A stretch of DNA of 64,000 nt from CAZADH01 sp964483805 (GTDB lineage Bacteria > Muiribacteriota > Ozemobacteria > Ozemobacterales > Ozemobacteraceae), in the NCBI GenBank assembly GCA_964483805.1, contig CAZADH010000007.1:1-64000 (forward strand), in the 5' to 3' direction. Positions 16,565 to 26,198 of the stretch are shown piece after piece. The translations under genes and the position numbers were made by a program. The notes beneath the pieces are model-generated. The model was not told the origin of the DNA. It made no database searches and saw only the letters and a program-made list of their open reading frames with translations. Each line of letters opens with the position of its first letter. Positions within the stretch are counted from its first letter, which is position 1.

Positions 16565-17630
16565 GTGTCGCGCTTGCCCTTGCGTTCACCGCCACCTTCG
16601 TCATGTTGGGCGACCGGCCCCTGATCTGGATGGGCATCGACCAGGCCACACTGGGCTTTGCGTCGGCGTATTTCTTTGTATTGCTCGTCGGCTTTCCGAT
16701 CACGTATCTGTTCAGTCTTGCCGGCGTCGTTTTCAACGCCTGCGGCCGCACCAGCGCCACCACCTGGACCCTGGCCGCATCGCTCGCGCTGAACATGGTT
16801 CTCGATCCGCTGCTGATCTTTGGCTACTGTGGGTTTCCGGCGTTGGGCATTCGCGGCGCCGCGGTCGCCACGCTGATCAGTCAGTTCGTCGGCCTCTGTC
16901 TTCGGCTGCATCTGCTGCGGCGCGACGACCTGATCGGTCCATACAACATGTTTCTCTCACCAACAACCCGGTTTGTCGTGCGCCTGACCAAGATCGGGTT
17001 GCCCAACGCCCTGACCCAGGGCGTCTGGTCGCTGGTGTACCCCGTTCTCTCGACGCTGATCACGCCGTTCGGCATGGCGCCGCTGTCGGCGATCGGCGTG
17101 TGTTTCCGGCTCGAGAGTTTTCCGTATTTCGGGTGCTGGGTATGGGCGTGGCCATGTCGTCGCTCATCGGCCAGGCCGTCGGGCGCGGGGATCACGCGAT
17201 CGTGCCCCGCATCGCCACGCGCGGGCTCCTCTGGGTTTCGCTGCTCGTCTTCCCGTTCGCGCTCCTGTTCATCCTGGCGCCTTCACTGCTGTTGGGGTTC
17301 TTCACCACCGACGCCGACACGCTCGTGCACGCGCGCGCCTACCTGTTTGCCATCGGCGCGTTCGAGATCTTCATGGGCTGGGAACTGCTGTTCGGCGGTA
17401 TCTTCACCGGCCTGGGCAAGACCTACCCGACGCTGCTGATCGGCACCCCGTTCACGCTGGGGCGCATCCCGCTCGCCTGGTTGCACGCGTATCACTTCGG
17501 CCTGGGTGCGCCCGGAATCTGGTGGGGCATCAGCCTGTCGACGTTCGCAAAGGGCCTCGGTTTCGCCCTGCTGTTCAGATGGGTGATGCGCGTAACGCGC
17601 GGGCCGACCGTGACCGCTTCAGCTCGCTGA
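16565..17630 (+). pseudogene. Truncated and frameshifted MATE-family efflux transporter
   Basis: The sequence reads as the second half of a MATE (multidrug/Na+ antiporter) protein: LALAFTATFVMLGDRPLIWM, then GFPITYLFSLAGVVFNACGR, ASLALNMVLDPLLIFGYCG, and in another frame from about 17130 GVAMSSLIGQAVGRGDH, PLAWLHAYHFGLGAPGIWWG. The first third, including the start, is missing. Near 17130-17140, after FRLESFPYF, the frame shifts; a single lost base would explain it. Similarity begins abruptly near 16565, just after the tandem repeat and AlbA_2 gene. It is most likely a dead gene, though the frameshift alone could be a sequencing error. Confidence 0.8.
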
Positions 17631-17746
17631 ACAGCTCAATGTGGGCGCGACGAAGAACGACATGGTCTGGCCTATCCGCCGCGTCCACGATTGGTGATGC
17701 CAACCCCTGTCGACCCGGACCGTCATTCCGCACTCGGCTGAGCGGG

Positions 17747-20700
17747 TCAGCGCCCTACGCGGAACCCGCAGTTGTCAACCCGTGCGGTCGGGTCCTGATA
17801 GGACCTGACCGACGAGCGCAGGTTGGTCGCGGCGTCGTTCCAGCAACCACCGCGAACGACACGGTTTGAGGCGGAATGAATGGTCTCGAGCCACTCCCAG
17901 TGGTTGCCGGCCTGGTCGGCGGTGCGATATGCACTCTCTGACAGCAAGCCGCATTGGCCGACCGAGGTCATGTGACCGTCATTGCCGTTCCAGTCGGCGC
18001 CGCGACCATAGTTGGCGACGTTGGTTCCGAAATTGACAACGTCGCTGCTGCTCCCATCGGTTGTGGCCATCGTCGGCGCCGAGTCACTGCGTGTAGCGTA
18101 CAACCAGTAACCGGGCACCCCAGCGCCACCCTTGTTCGGGTCATGGTAGGCGGCCTTGTACCACTCATTTTCGGTCGGGATGCAATACCGTGCTCCCGGT
18201 AGTCGCGCACCAATGGCACCCGAGTTGTCGCCTCCGCCCGTAATGGTGTATGCACCGGTCTCCGTGCTCGCGTTGACGCGGGCCCCGTTGTGCAGCCAGT
18301 TCACGAAACGGACCACGCCATAGAAACTCACATAGTTCACGGGCACGTCGTTGAAACGTGCAACGACAGTGTATGTATACGTGCCGCTCGTGCCGGCTCG
18401 ACCAATGCCGCCTCGATTCGTGTAGGGCGACCCGGCCATAGAGCTGTACCACAACCCATACGTGTCGGTTTTCGCGACGGCATTGAGAAATGCGCAATAC
18501 TGCGTGCAGGTGATCTCGGTTTTGCCGATGCGGAACTCATAGCCCACCGAACCGTATGTCGAGGCGTCGGCAGCGTTGCCGACGTCGCCCACCAACACCG
18601 TGTCAACCAGTGTTTCCGGAGTTGCGTCGGTGACGGCTGGCGACCCCGCGATCGCATTGCCGACGACATCTTGGGCCGTGGCGGCGCTGACGGTGATCGT
18701 GCTGCCCGAGGCCATCGAGTTGCTGTTCCACCTGAGGCGATAGGTGTTGGTCCCGACCAGGGTGACGGCGTCCGGACTCGCCGCCAGCGTGTTGCGACCG
18801 CTGCCCGACACCGTGTAATTGGCCGGTGTGGTCACGCCGGTGCCCATCGGTTCGCTGAAGGTCACGTCGATGTCCCCGGGTCCGAACGGCAAGATCGATA
18901 CCAGCGTTGGCGGCGTCTTGTCGAGATTATAGGTCTCTCCGGTTGTGAAATTGCCGGCCAGCATGTTGCCCGCAACGTCCTGGATCATCGCGCTACCGGA
19001 CAGCAAATCGAGGCGCAGAGCACCGTCGCCGCCCGACCCGGTATACGCCGTGACATCCCATGTAGTGCTGTTCACCTTGCTGACCGCCGAGACGAACTCG
19101 CCCGAAATCGCGTTGCCGACATCGACGACCGTGAAATACGTTGTCTTCACGGTCGTGTCGTTGACCGGCTCACTGAAAGTCACGCGCCACGTGACGTTGG
19201 CAGCGTTGGTGTTCGCGCCCGTCGGTGTCTGGCGAACGACCGAACTGACTGTTGGCCCGGTTGTCTCGACCACGATGGCGCGGCTGTCTTTCAGCGACTG
19301 CCCGGCAGGGATCGTCAAGACGCAGTTGTTGCCGGCGGCGTCGCGCACCGTGGCGCCGCCGCTCAGCGTCAATCCGGTCGAATCGAGGTCGAGGCTGGCC
19401 TGGCCGGGGTTGACGACGTAGGTCGTTGAGGCCGTGGTCGCAAGACTGAACGGGTTGATCCAGCCCGTGGTGCCGCTGTCGAGCGCAATGTCGAGCGTGC
19501 CGGCCGACATCGTCACCGGTTCCGAGAAGTTGACCGTGACGTTGATCGGCTTCGCCTGCCCATACAACCCGTCGTTGGTGGTCGAGGTGACCGACACGAC
19601 TGAAGGCGCCACTCCGTCGATCACGAGGGCCTTGTTTGCGCCGAGCGAGCCGATGCCGCCGCGCGTCGGCAATAGCAACTCGGCATTATTGCCCGCCTCG
19701 TCGCGAATCGTCCCGCCGTTGAGGTTGAAGGTGGTTGCGTCAGTGTAATCAAGATCGGGAGAGACATCGCCTGCCTGCACAATGTATTGAAAGGTCAGCG
19801 TGTCGCTGTTGTCACCCGATATGTAGGCAGCCGGCCGATCCGTCGCCCCGGTTTCCAGCATCAGTTGCGGCGTGCCGGTCACCCGCATCACCGTCGAGAA
19901 TTTTACGGTGACGTTGATGGCGGCGCCGATGCCGTAGATGCCGTCGTTTGCAGTCGCGGTCACGTTGACGATCAAGGCCCGATTGTCGAGGGTCAGCACC
20001 GACGAGTCTGTCGGCGCCGAGTCGACCACGCCGTCGTTGAGGACAACCCGCACGCGACTCTGTGGCTCGAGCGTGTTGAAGTCGAGATGCGACACCCAGG
20101 TGAGCGAACGGTCGGCTCCGCTGGTGATGCCGGTGGTGGTGCCTTCGAGATGGGTGGTCGCGTTCCAGGTGGCGCCGCCGTCACGCGAGTAATAGACCTT
20201 GGCCGAGTACGGGATGACGGTCGCGGCGTCCCACGTCAGCGTGATGCGCCCGCGCGTGCCCGTGACCCGGAGATTGGCCGGCGCCGCCAGGGCCGGACTG
20301 TCGGAGACGACGCTCGAATCAATCGACTCGACCAGATTCTGGTCGACAGCCGAAACGACAAAATAGGAGGTGCGGCCGTTGATCAGGCCGGTCAGAGCCG
20401 CGGTGGTCTGGTCTGTCGTCAGCTTTGTGCCGAGGCGCAGCGCGGTCGCGGTGTCGCGATAGTAGACATTGTAACTGACTGCACCGGGTACCGCGTTCCA
20501 GGAAAGGCTACACTGCGTCGAGGCTCTTGCAACAGTGACGTTGGTCGGCGACGGCAGGGTCGGGGTGGCCCCGACCGGCGTCGATTCGGGCGACTCGCCC
20601 GCGACGTTGAGTGCCGTGACCACGTAATACACCGTATTGTTGTTGGGGAGTGGCGTATGCACGCACGGACTCGAGGTCGTCTCGATCTTCGTGGTCGCGT

Positions 20701-22921
20701 TGCGGTTCACCGTCGCGAGGTTGCTGTAATAAACCCGGTATGATGTCGCTCCCGACACCGGCTGCCACGCGATGGTCACCTGGCCGTTGCCGGCGGTGGC
20801 CTGGACCCCCGTGGGTGCCGTGGGAATCTGCGGCCAGGCCCGGGCACTCACTTCGGGTGACGCGGCCGATTCAACGCCGCCGACGACGGCGGCCACCTGG
20901 TAATAATAGGTGGTCCCGTTCGCGCGCCCCGCGTGGACGTAGCTTGCTGACGGGGCCTCGAGATACTGCCCGCCGGCACGGGCATTGCCCGACGTGGTCG
21001 ACCAGTAGACGCGGTAAACCGACGCTTGCGATACCGCGCTCCAGGTCAGCGACACCTGGCTGTCATCGCCGGTGGCGACAACATTCGCCGGGGTCAATTG
21101 CGCCGGGTTGCGTGGGGTTCCCGAGACTTCGGGCGACTCGCCCGACTCACCGGTGCCGTTCTCGGCCGTCATGACAAAGTAATACGCACTGTCGTTGCGC
21201 AGGCCGGTCAGGCGATACGGCGTCGTGACGTTGGCCACGCGCATCCCGCTGCTGCGGCCGACGCCCGTCGTCAAACCGTAATACAAGTGATGCGCCGTGG
21301 CGCCGGCCGATGGCGTCCACGACACGGTGACCTCGGTATTGCCAGGAGCGACCGTCACGTTGGTGGGTGCTGCCGGCGCCGGGGTCGCGTAGGCGAACTT
21401 GAGCAGGTAACCACGGTCGGTCTGCACCTGATCGTAGCGGATGCGGAAATAGCCGCTCTCGCCCCATCCCGTCGACCAGGAGTTCTTCGCGAGCCAACAA
21501 CCCTGTTCGTCGTTGTAACCGACGAGCAGAATGGCGTGGAACCCAGCCTCGCGACCGGTGGCGTGCCAGTAGATGCCGCCGGTGTAGCGCATGAAATCTT
21601 CGTAGACGCGCATGCCGGTGACGACCGGGCCTTCTTGTAGCGCCTGCTTGATGCCATCGACGCCCTGCACCAGCACGTAGTTGTCGGCCTTGTAGATGCG
21701 TGCGCCGCCCGGCGGCGCGATGTATCGCGGAATGAGATAATACGGCACGAATCCTTCGGCCGCGATGCCGGTGGTTTTCAACTGCTCGCACGCTGAGCGG
21801 AAATCCCAGCCGCGGGTGAGGCTGCCGAGATTGGCGACGTTGCCATCGCGGAACAGGTGCCACTCCGACAGGTCGATGCCGTCGATGTTCGCTTGGATCT
21901 TCATCATCGCCTCGAGTGCGGCACAGCAGGCGAACGCCACGCACGTCGAATACGGATACTGGTTCTTCACTGGCGACAGCCAGTTTTTGCCCTCTTTGTT
22001 GCGCCAGTCGAGGTTGCGCGGAATCACCGCCCCGCGAACGGTCGGGCGGTGCTGAGCAATACTTTTGACATTGGCGGCCAATTGGAACTCGGTTGGTGAG
22101 GTCCAGCCGCACATGCCGGCCACTTCGTCTTGGCCGATCGTCTCGGTGATGAACGTCTCACCGGCACCCCAGGTGTTGTCACTCGTTGGCGCCTGACCGC
22201 TGACACCCAGCAGTTGCGTCTGTGCACCCCGCACCGCATCGGCCGTCAGCGACCAGCGCGGCGGGTTGATCACCCGGGTGAAGGCCCTGACTGCATCCTG
22301 CTGTGCGGTCGGTGCCGAACGGTTGATGCTGTCGGCCATCTCGAGCGCAAGTGCCGACGCCGACGCCGGCAGCCGCGCGAAGATGCTCGAGTTGATGATC
22401 GCCGTCTCCAGGATGTGCGCGGCGAGATCGTAGCGCCAGCTCGAGCCCGTGGGGGCAACCGTGATGACGTTGGCGCCAGCGTGCAGGTCGCGGGCCCCGT
22501 GAAAATTGCTGTACGAGCCGATTACAGCGCCGACCGCCTCGACCTGCGCGATGGTCGGTGCGATCGGCACGGCCGTGAACGTGGCGGTGACGCGCCCACT
22601 CGGCGGCACGAGCAATGTCTGCTCGGTGGCCGTGGTCGGGTTGGCCGGGTTGCCCAGGTTCAGGGTCAGCAGGCGGAAGGTAACCTGTGCGTCGGCCTTG
22701 CCCGCCTTGACGTTGGCAAAGGCTGTGGGCGACCCGAGCAGATCGGCCTGGAACGAGAAGGCAACGTCAGCCGCACCGGCGGCCGGCGAGGTGCCGGTGT
22801 TGACGCTCGGCCCGATGCCGAGAAGATCATAGCCGTTGCGCGAACACCCGATCGCTACGAGTGCCACCAGTGTGACCACGATGATGAGTCCACGACCAAG
22901 AGCATGTCGCAGCGTTGCCAT
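17747..22921 (-). CDS. Giant lipoprotein: papain-like protease, FN3 repeats, Ig-like repeats and FGE/SUMF1 domain
   Basis: A 1724-residue secreted lipoprotein (lipobox VAIGC about residue 26; GGGGAGG ribosome site before the ATG). Domains in order: an N-terminal region of about 290 residues; a C1-family peptidase with catalytic Cys327 (YPYSTCVAFAC), HAILLVGYN for the His and AKNSWSTGWGESGYF for the Asn; five fibronectin type III repeats (about 520-1000, each starting like PTNVTVAPG and ending TSYFVV or similar); four Ig-like/SwmB-type repeats (about 1010-1450; NVTVNFSEPV); and a C-terminal formylglycine-generating-enzyme/sulfatase-modifying fold (about 1460-1724; GKTEITCTQYCAFLNAV, ARLPGARYCIPTENEWYKA, GGCWNDAATNLRSSVR, CGFRVGR). 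FGE-fold domains are often binding modules rather than enzymes. A likely role is cell-surface proteolysis or adhesion. No partner is adjacent. Confidence 0.9.
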   Translation of the reverse strand: MATLRHALGRGLIIVVTLVALVAIGCSRNGYDLLGIGPSVNTGTSPAAGAADVAFSFQADLLGSPTAFANVKAGKADAQVTFRLLTLNLGNPANPTTATEQTLLVPPSGRVTATFTAVPIAPTIAQVEAVGAVIGSYSNFHGARDLHAGANVITVAPTGSSWRYDLAAHILETAIINSSIFARLPASASALALEMADSINRSAPTAQQDAVRAFTRVINPPRWSLTADAVRGAQTQLLGVSGQAPTSDNTWGAGETFITETIGQDEVAGMCGWTSPTEFQLAANVKSIAQHRPTVRGAVIPRNLDWRNKEGKNWLSPVKNQYPYSTCVAFACCAALEAMMKIQANIDGIDLSEWHLFRDGNVANLGSLTRGWDFRSACEQLKTTGIAAEGFVPYYLIPRYIAPPGGARIYKADNYVLVQGVDGIKQALQEGPVVTGMRVYEDFMRYTGGIYWHATGREAGFHAILLVGYNDEQGCWLAKNSWSTGWGESGYFRIRYDQVQTDRGYLLKFAYATPAPAAPTNVTVAPGNTEVTVSWTPSAGATAHHLYYGLTTGVGRSSGMRVANVTTPYRLTGLRNDSAYYFVMTAENGTGESGESPEVSGTPRNPAQLTPANVVATGDDSQVSLTWSAVSQASVYRVYWSTTSGNARAGGQYLEAPSASYVHAGRANGTTYYYQVAAVVGGVESAASPEVSARAWPQIPTAPTGVQATAGNGQVTIAWQPVSGATSYRVYYSNLATVNRNATTKIETTSSPCVHTPLPNNNTVYYVVTALNVAGESPESTPVGATPTLPSPTNVTVARASTQCSLSWNAVPGAVSYNVYYRDTATALRLGTKLTTDQTTAALTGLINGRTSYFVVSAVDQNLVESIDSSVVSDSPALAAPANLRVTGTRGRITLTWDAATVIPYSAKVYYSRDGGATWNATTHLEGTTTGITSGADRSLTWVSHLDFNTLEPQSRVRVVLNDGVVDSAPTDSSVLTLDNRALIVNVTATANDGIYGIGAAINVTVKFSTVMRVTGTPQLMLETGATDRPAAYISGDNSDTLTFQYIVQAGDVSPDLDYTDATTFNLNGGTIRDEAGNNAELLLPTRGGIGSLGANKALVIDGVAPSVVSVTSTTNDGLYGQAKPINVTVNFSEPVTMSAGTLDIALDSGTTGWINPFSLATTASTTYVVNPGQASLDLDSTGLTLSGGATVRDAAGNNCVLTIPAGQSLKDSRAIVVETTGPTVSSVVRQTPTGANTNAANVTWRVTFSEPVNDTTVKTTYFTVVDVGNAISGEFVSAVSKVNSTTWDVTAYTGSGGDGALRLDLLSGSAMIQDVAGNMLAGNFTTGETYNLDKTPPTLVSILPFGPGDIDVTFSEPMGTGVTTPANYTVSGSGRNTLAASPDAVTLVGTNTYRLRWNSNSMASGSTITVSAATAQDVVGNAIAGSPAVTDATPETLVDTVLVGDVGNAADASTYGSVGYEFRIGKTEITCTQYCAFLNAVAKTDTYGLWYSSMAGSPYTNRGGIGRAGTSGTYTYTVVARFNDVPVNYVSFYGVVRFVNWLHNGARVNASTETGAYTITGGGDNSGAIGARLPGARYCIPTENEWYKAAYHDPNKGGAGVPGYWLYATRSDSAPTMATTDGSSSDVVNFGTNVANYGRGADWNGNDGHMTSVGQCGLLSESAYRTADQAGNHWEWLETIHSASNRVVRGGCWNDAATNLRSSVRSYQDPTARVDNCGFRVGR
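20626..20638. repeat. Dispersed palindrome AATACACCGTATT
   Basis: Perfect AATACN3GTATT site, inside the giant lipoprotein gene. Confidence 0.85.
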
Positions 22922-22944
22922 TGCCTGCCTCCCCGTCGATACGA

Positions 22945-22973
22945 AATATGTTTGTTAAGTGCTGATTTTACAA
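22945..22973 (-). promoter_or_regulatory. Putative sigma70-type promoter of the giant lipoprotein gene
   Basis: On the minus strand, TTGTAA (22973-22968), 17-base spacer, CATATT (22950-22945), about 24 bases before the start codon. A fair but not perfect match. Confidence 0.45.
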
Positions 22974-23154
22974 GTTATGGTCGCCACGGGCAAGTGCACG
23001 GAAAACCACCGCTGGCACGCCGTTGTTTGCTCACTCTTGCGCAAATTGTCTCACCCCGTGTACTGTCACCGCATGCGCAAGATGATGTTCCGCCGGCGTG
23101 GTCGCCATGCCTGGCCGCTCGGGAGGGTGCCCGGGAGGCCGCCTCGTTGCCACC

Positions 23155-24057
23155 ATGTCTGACCACGCCCTGTCCCCCCGCTGGACCTTCTGGCTCGATC
23201 TCGTCATCACCGTGCTTGCCTTCTCGCTGATCGAGGTCGTGGCCCGGCCGATCCGGTACGACATCGATCCGCTGGCCCTGACGTGGTGGCGGTTTGCGCT
23301 GGCGGCAGCATTTCTGCTGCCGATCGCCGCCTGGCAGGGACGTTTCCGCGCCGTGCATCTCGAAGGGCGTGACTGGCTGGTGCTCGGTGGCCTCGGCGTG
23401 CTCAATGTCGTGGTCGCCATGGGTGCACACGCTGTATGTATCAACCACGCCCGCGCCTCGACCGCCGCCATACTGATCGCCAGCAACCCGCTTGCAACGA
23501 ACCTGATCGCCAGTTGGTGGTTGGGCGAGAAACTCGACGGGCGGCGGTGGCTGGCCCTCGTCACCGGCCTCGCCGGCGTCGTGCTGGTCGCGTCGCGCGC
23601 AACCTCCGGTGGTGACGACACACCGCTCGGCATCGTGGCCGGCATCGGCGGCCTCGTCGGCTTTGCGCTTTACACTGTATTGTCGAAAGGCACGGTCGCT
23701 CGCTTCGGCGGCATGTTTGTCACCGTCGTCAGTTTTACCCTGGCGGTGCTGATCGACTTGCCGCTGCTGCTCGGCCTCGGCGTGCCGATCTGGCCGGCCG
23801 CCGATCTGTGGCCGCGCCTGCTCGTGCTCGGCCTCATCGTCTCGGGCCTGGGTTACCTCACGTTCTTTCGCGTGTTGGCCGCGTGGCCGGCCGGCAAGAC
23901 GAGCCTGTTGTTCTTCGCCAAACCCCCGGTCGCCGTTTTGCTCGCGTGGGCGATGCTCGGCGAGACCCCCAACATTCAGGTCGTGGCGGGGTCACTCTTG
24001 GTCATGGCGGGTCTGGCCGGTGATTGGTTCGCCGCTGCCCCTACAACAGATCGGTAA
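23155..24057 (+). CDS. EamA-family (drug/metabolite exporter) membrane transporter
   Basis: A 300-residue protein with about ten membrane helices in two EamA repeats. The first repeat is recognisable from DPLALTWWRFALAAAFLLP and ILIASNPLATNLIASWWLGE, the second from PAGKTSLLFFAKPPVAVLLAW. The family exports amino acids, nucleosides or other metabolites; the substrate here is unknown. I used the ATG at 23155, which starts just before the first helix; a GTG at 23098 and an ATG at 23107 are in frame but add only Gly/Pro-rich residues. The 3' end overlaps the convergent pgl gene by 17 bases. A weak promoter, TTGCGC-N18-TACTGT, is at 23037-23066. Confidence 0.9.
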   Translation: MSDHALSPRWTFWLDLVITVLAFSLIEVVARPIRYDIDPLALTWWRFALAAAFLLPIAAWQGRFRAVHLEGRDWLVLGGLGVLNVVVAMGAHAVCINHARASTAAILIASNPLATNLIASWWLGEKLDGRRWLALVTGLAGVVLVASRATSGGDDTPLGIVAGIGGLVGFALYTVLSKGTVARFGGMFVTVVSFTLAVLIDLPLLLGLGVPIWPAADLWPRLLVLGLIVSGLGYLTFFRVLAAWPAGKTSLLFFAKPPVAVLLAWAMLGETPNIQVVAGSLLVMAGLAGDWFAAAPTTDR

Positions 24058-24910
24058 ACACCAGCGTGGCCTCGCGCGCTTCGACGCGCAATACCGGGTA
24101 TTGCTGTCGGTCCCCCGGCTCCGGGGTGCGTTTGCGGTCGTCGGCCATGGCCTGCAATGCGCGCAGAATCGGGGCCTTGCCCTGACCTGAGAGCACGATG
24201 GCGACCCGCGCGGCGTTGTTGATGGCAGGGTAGGTGAGGGTCAGCCGCTCGACGTGAGGCGGCCGCGGCGACACCGGGGTCGCGGCCACCCACCGCTGCT
24301 GTTCGTCGAGAACCGCCATGCCAGGGAACAACGAGGCCGTGTGGCCGTCGGGGCCGACGCCGAGCAGCACCAGGTCAAATGCGGGCCACCGTGGGTCGCT
24401 CTCCGACCGCGCCGTGCTGTTTGCGTCGCCCTCTGGTCCGGGTGCCCCTGCTGGACATCCTTGCCGTTTGCCGCCACAAACCGCCCCAGAAGAGGCGGTG
24501 GCCCCCTGGGCAAAATACTCCCGCAGATCGCGCTCGCAGGCATCGGCGGCGGCCGTAGCACTGGTCGCCCCTGCGTCGATCAACGGACGCACGCTGCGGG
24601 GTCGGGCGGCGGCCGGCAGGGCATCGAGCAGCGTCGCACGGATCGCTCCGTAATTGCTGTGCTCGTGCCCGGCCGGCACCCACCGCTCGTCGCCGAAGAA
24701 CAGGTCGGTCTGCGCCCATGGCATCCGCTCGCACCAGGGAGCCTGTGCCAGCAGCAGATATGCGCCGGTGACCGACTGCCCGCCCGCGAGCACGAGGCGA
24801 AAAACGCCGCGGTCGGCTACCGCCCGCACCCCGGTCGCGATGATCTCTTCGACCACCGCCCGGGCCAGCGTTTCGCCATCCTGTACACCGACGATGCTTC
24901 GGCATCCCAT
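24041..24910 (-). CDS. pgl: 6-phosphogluconolactonase
   Basis: A 289-residue Pgl/DevB protein, the second step of the oxidative pentose phosphate pathway (6-phosphogluconolactone to 6-phosphogluconate). Diagnostic motifs are LVLAGGQSV, DLFFGDERWVP (about residues 69-79) and LLGVGPDGHTASLFPG. It is longer than usual (about 230-260) because of a hydrophilic Gly/Ala/Pro-rich insertion of about 35 residues (about 138-172, starting SSGAVCGGKRQG). The partner enzyme zwf is at 37171-38718 on the same strand but 12 kb away. It overlaps the 3' end of the convergent EamA gene. Confidence 0.93.
   Translation of the reverse strand: MGCRSIVGVQDGETLARAVVEEIIATGVRAVADRGVFRLVLAGGQSVTGAYLLLAQAPWCERMPWAQTDLFFGDERWVPAGHEHSNYGAIRATLLDALPAAARPRSVRPLIDAGATSATAAADACERDLREYFAQGATASSGAVCGGKRQGCPAGAPGPEGDANSTARSESDPRWPAFDLVLLGVGPDGHTASLFPGMAVLDEQQRWVAATPVSPRPPHVERLTLTYPAINNAARVAIVLSGQGKAPILRALQAMADDRKRTPEPGDRQQYPVLRVEAREATLVFTDLL
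24090..24102. repeat. Dispersed palindrome AATACCGGGTATT
   Basis: Perfect site extended to GCAATACCGGGTATTGC, near the 3' end of pgl. A related site TTTACACTGTATT is 420 bp to the left (23669-23681). Confidence 0.85.
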
Positions 24911-24963
24911 GCAGCGTTATCTCATCCTGTCAGTTCGCTGATGCAAACAGGAAACCGTAGAAC

Positions 24964-24976
24964 AATACGATGTATT
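24964..24976. repeat. Dispersed palindrome AATACGATGTATT
   Basis: Perfect site in the 70-bp spacer between the small lipoprotein gene and pgl. Confidence 0.85.
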
Positions 24977-24980
24977 ACAA

Positions 24981-25367
24981 TCAACCCCGCGGCGTCGCGA
25001 ACGGGTCGCCTTCGGCGGCCGGCCGGTTGATCGTGCCGCTGGCGTTGTTGGTGGTCGTGGCCACCGGGGTTGTCGTGGCGTCCATGTCGCCCGCGCCCAC
25101 GGCGGCCGGAGCCGTTGCCGTGGGTGTCGGTGCCGCCGCGGTCGGTGTCGTGGTCGTCGTCGGCGTCGTCGCCGGCGTGGTGTTGCCCCCGGTCAGGTTG
25201 CTGGCAAACCCACGAATCGCCTCAGCGACCTTCGCGATCACGTCGGCGATCTTGTTGATGAAGTTGCCGATTTTCTGGGTGTCAATGTTGCACCCGGTCA
25301 GGGTTACCGACAGAATCACGCACAACGCCACGAAAAACATGCCCCGTCCGCATCTCGCCATACTCAT
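24981..25367 (-). CDS. Small lipoprotein with Thr/Pro-rich tail
   Basis: A 128-residue lineage-specific protein. Lipobox LTGC follows a hydrophobic signal; the mature part has an amphipathic helix (KIGNFINKIADVIAKVAEAI) and then a low-complexity tail rich in Thr, Pro and Ala. The ATG at 25367 has a GAGGAGGG ribosome site. It lies directly downstream of the minor-pseudopilin genes on the same strand (190-bp gap) and may belong to that cluster. Function unknown. The spacer after its stop carries a perfect AATACGATGTATT site. Confidence 0.75.
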   Translation of the reverse strand: MSMARCGRGMFFVALCVILSVTLTGCNIDTQKIGNFINKIADVIAKVAEAIRGFASNLTGGNTTPATTPTTTTTPTAAAPTPTATAPAAVGAGDMDATTTPVATTTNNASGTINRPAAEGDPFATPRG

Positions 25368-25556
25368 AGTTGCCCTCCTCGTAAATTTCTGTTCTCGAGT
25401 CATACGCGCAGCCAACCGCTCGCGTTTCGTCTTCAACATAGCAGTGGCACCGGCAAACGACAGCAGCGTCGTGTCTGTCTGTTGCCAAGCCACCCACCCC
25501 CGTCCATGATACCGCAAGGGCGCCTTCCGTTTGCGCCAATGCAAAAAGCCGCTTGT

Positions 25557-26198
25557 TCACGGCGTCACCGGGTCGAGCACGCTCAGGCGGTTCGGAATCT
25601 GAAACGGATGCCGATCGATTGCCGTCGCGAAAGCAGGTCGCACGGAGGCGTGCAGGTGCGTCGACTCGAGCTTTCGCGAGGGATGCGACGATTCGCATTT
25701 GACCTCGATCTCGTAGAATGCGCCGCCGAACAGCCACCGTTTGCGCAGATTGAACACCACCACATTGCGGGCGACGACGTCGGAGCGAACGGTGCGGACA
25801 GTGCCTCCCGCAACACGCGGGTGGGCTTTGACCGATCGTGTGAGCGTGCGCCGCGTCGGATCGAAGGTGTAGGTCACCCGGTTCGCCGGAGGCCTGGCCC
25901 GGTCGAGCATCGCAACGGCGCCGATCTCTTCGGTCGGAAACGTGAAGAAACTGAAGCTGCGCCGCGCTGCGTCGGTCGTGAAATCGTGGCCGCGGTCGTA
26001 ACACGCCGCCTTCAGATCGCGCCGCACCTTCTCGACGATGATGCGCGCGAACGACAACGACTCGATGCGATCGTAGCCCCGATAGGCGTAGTTGCGCGAC
26101 GAGATCATGAAATTGATCGTCGGCAACAGGATCATCGTGCCGATCGCCAACACGATCATCGCCTCGATCAGGCTCACGCCGCGGCGCCGGTCAGTCAT
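25557..26198 (-). CDS. Type IV pilus minor pseudopilin (PilW/GspJ-like)
   Basis: A 213-residue protein with a type III signal: MTDRRRG then SLIEAMIVLAIGTMILLP, cleavage expected after Gly7, with Glu at position 5 of the mature protein. It is the third of three co-directional pseudopilin genes; the start overlaps the upstream gene by 8 bases. Such proteins prime assembly of type IV pili or type II secretion pseudopili in the inner membrane. PilW-like is suggested by size and by its position after a PilV-like gene; low similarity prevents a firm symbol. Confidence 0.82.
   Translation of the reverse strand: MTDRRRGVSLIEAMIVLAIGTMILLPTINFMISSRNYAYRGYDRIESLSFARIIVEKVRRDLKAACYDRGHDFTTDAARRSFSFFTFPTEEIGAVAMLDRARPPANRVTYTFDPTRRTLTRSVKAHPRVAGGTVRTVRSDVVARNVVVFNLRKRWLFGGAFYEIEVKCESSHPSRKLESTHLHASVRPAFATAIDRHPFQIPNRLSVLDPVTP

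Noticed and set aside
16318..16911. N-terminal extension of the second AlbA_2 gene
   Set aside because: This part is antisense to the MATE remnant and has no family similarity; the AlbA_2 domain begins at the ATG at 16317.
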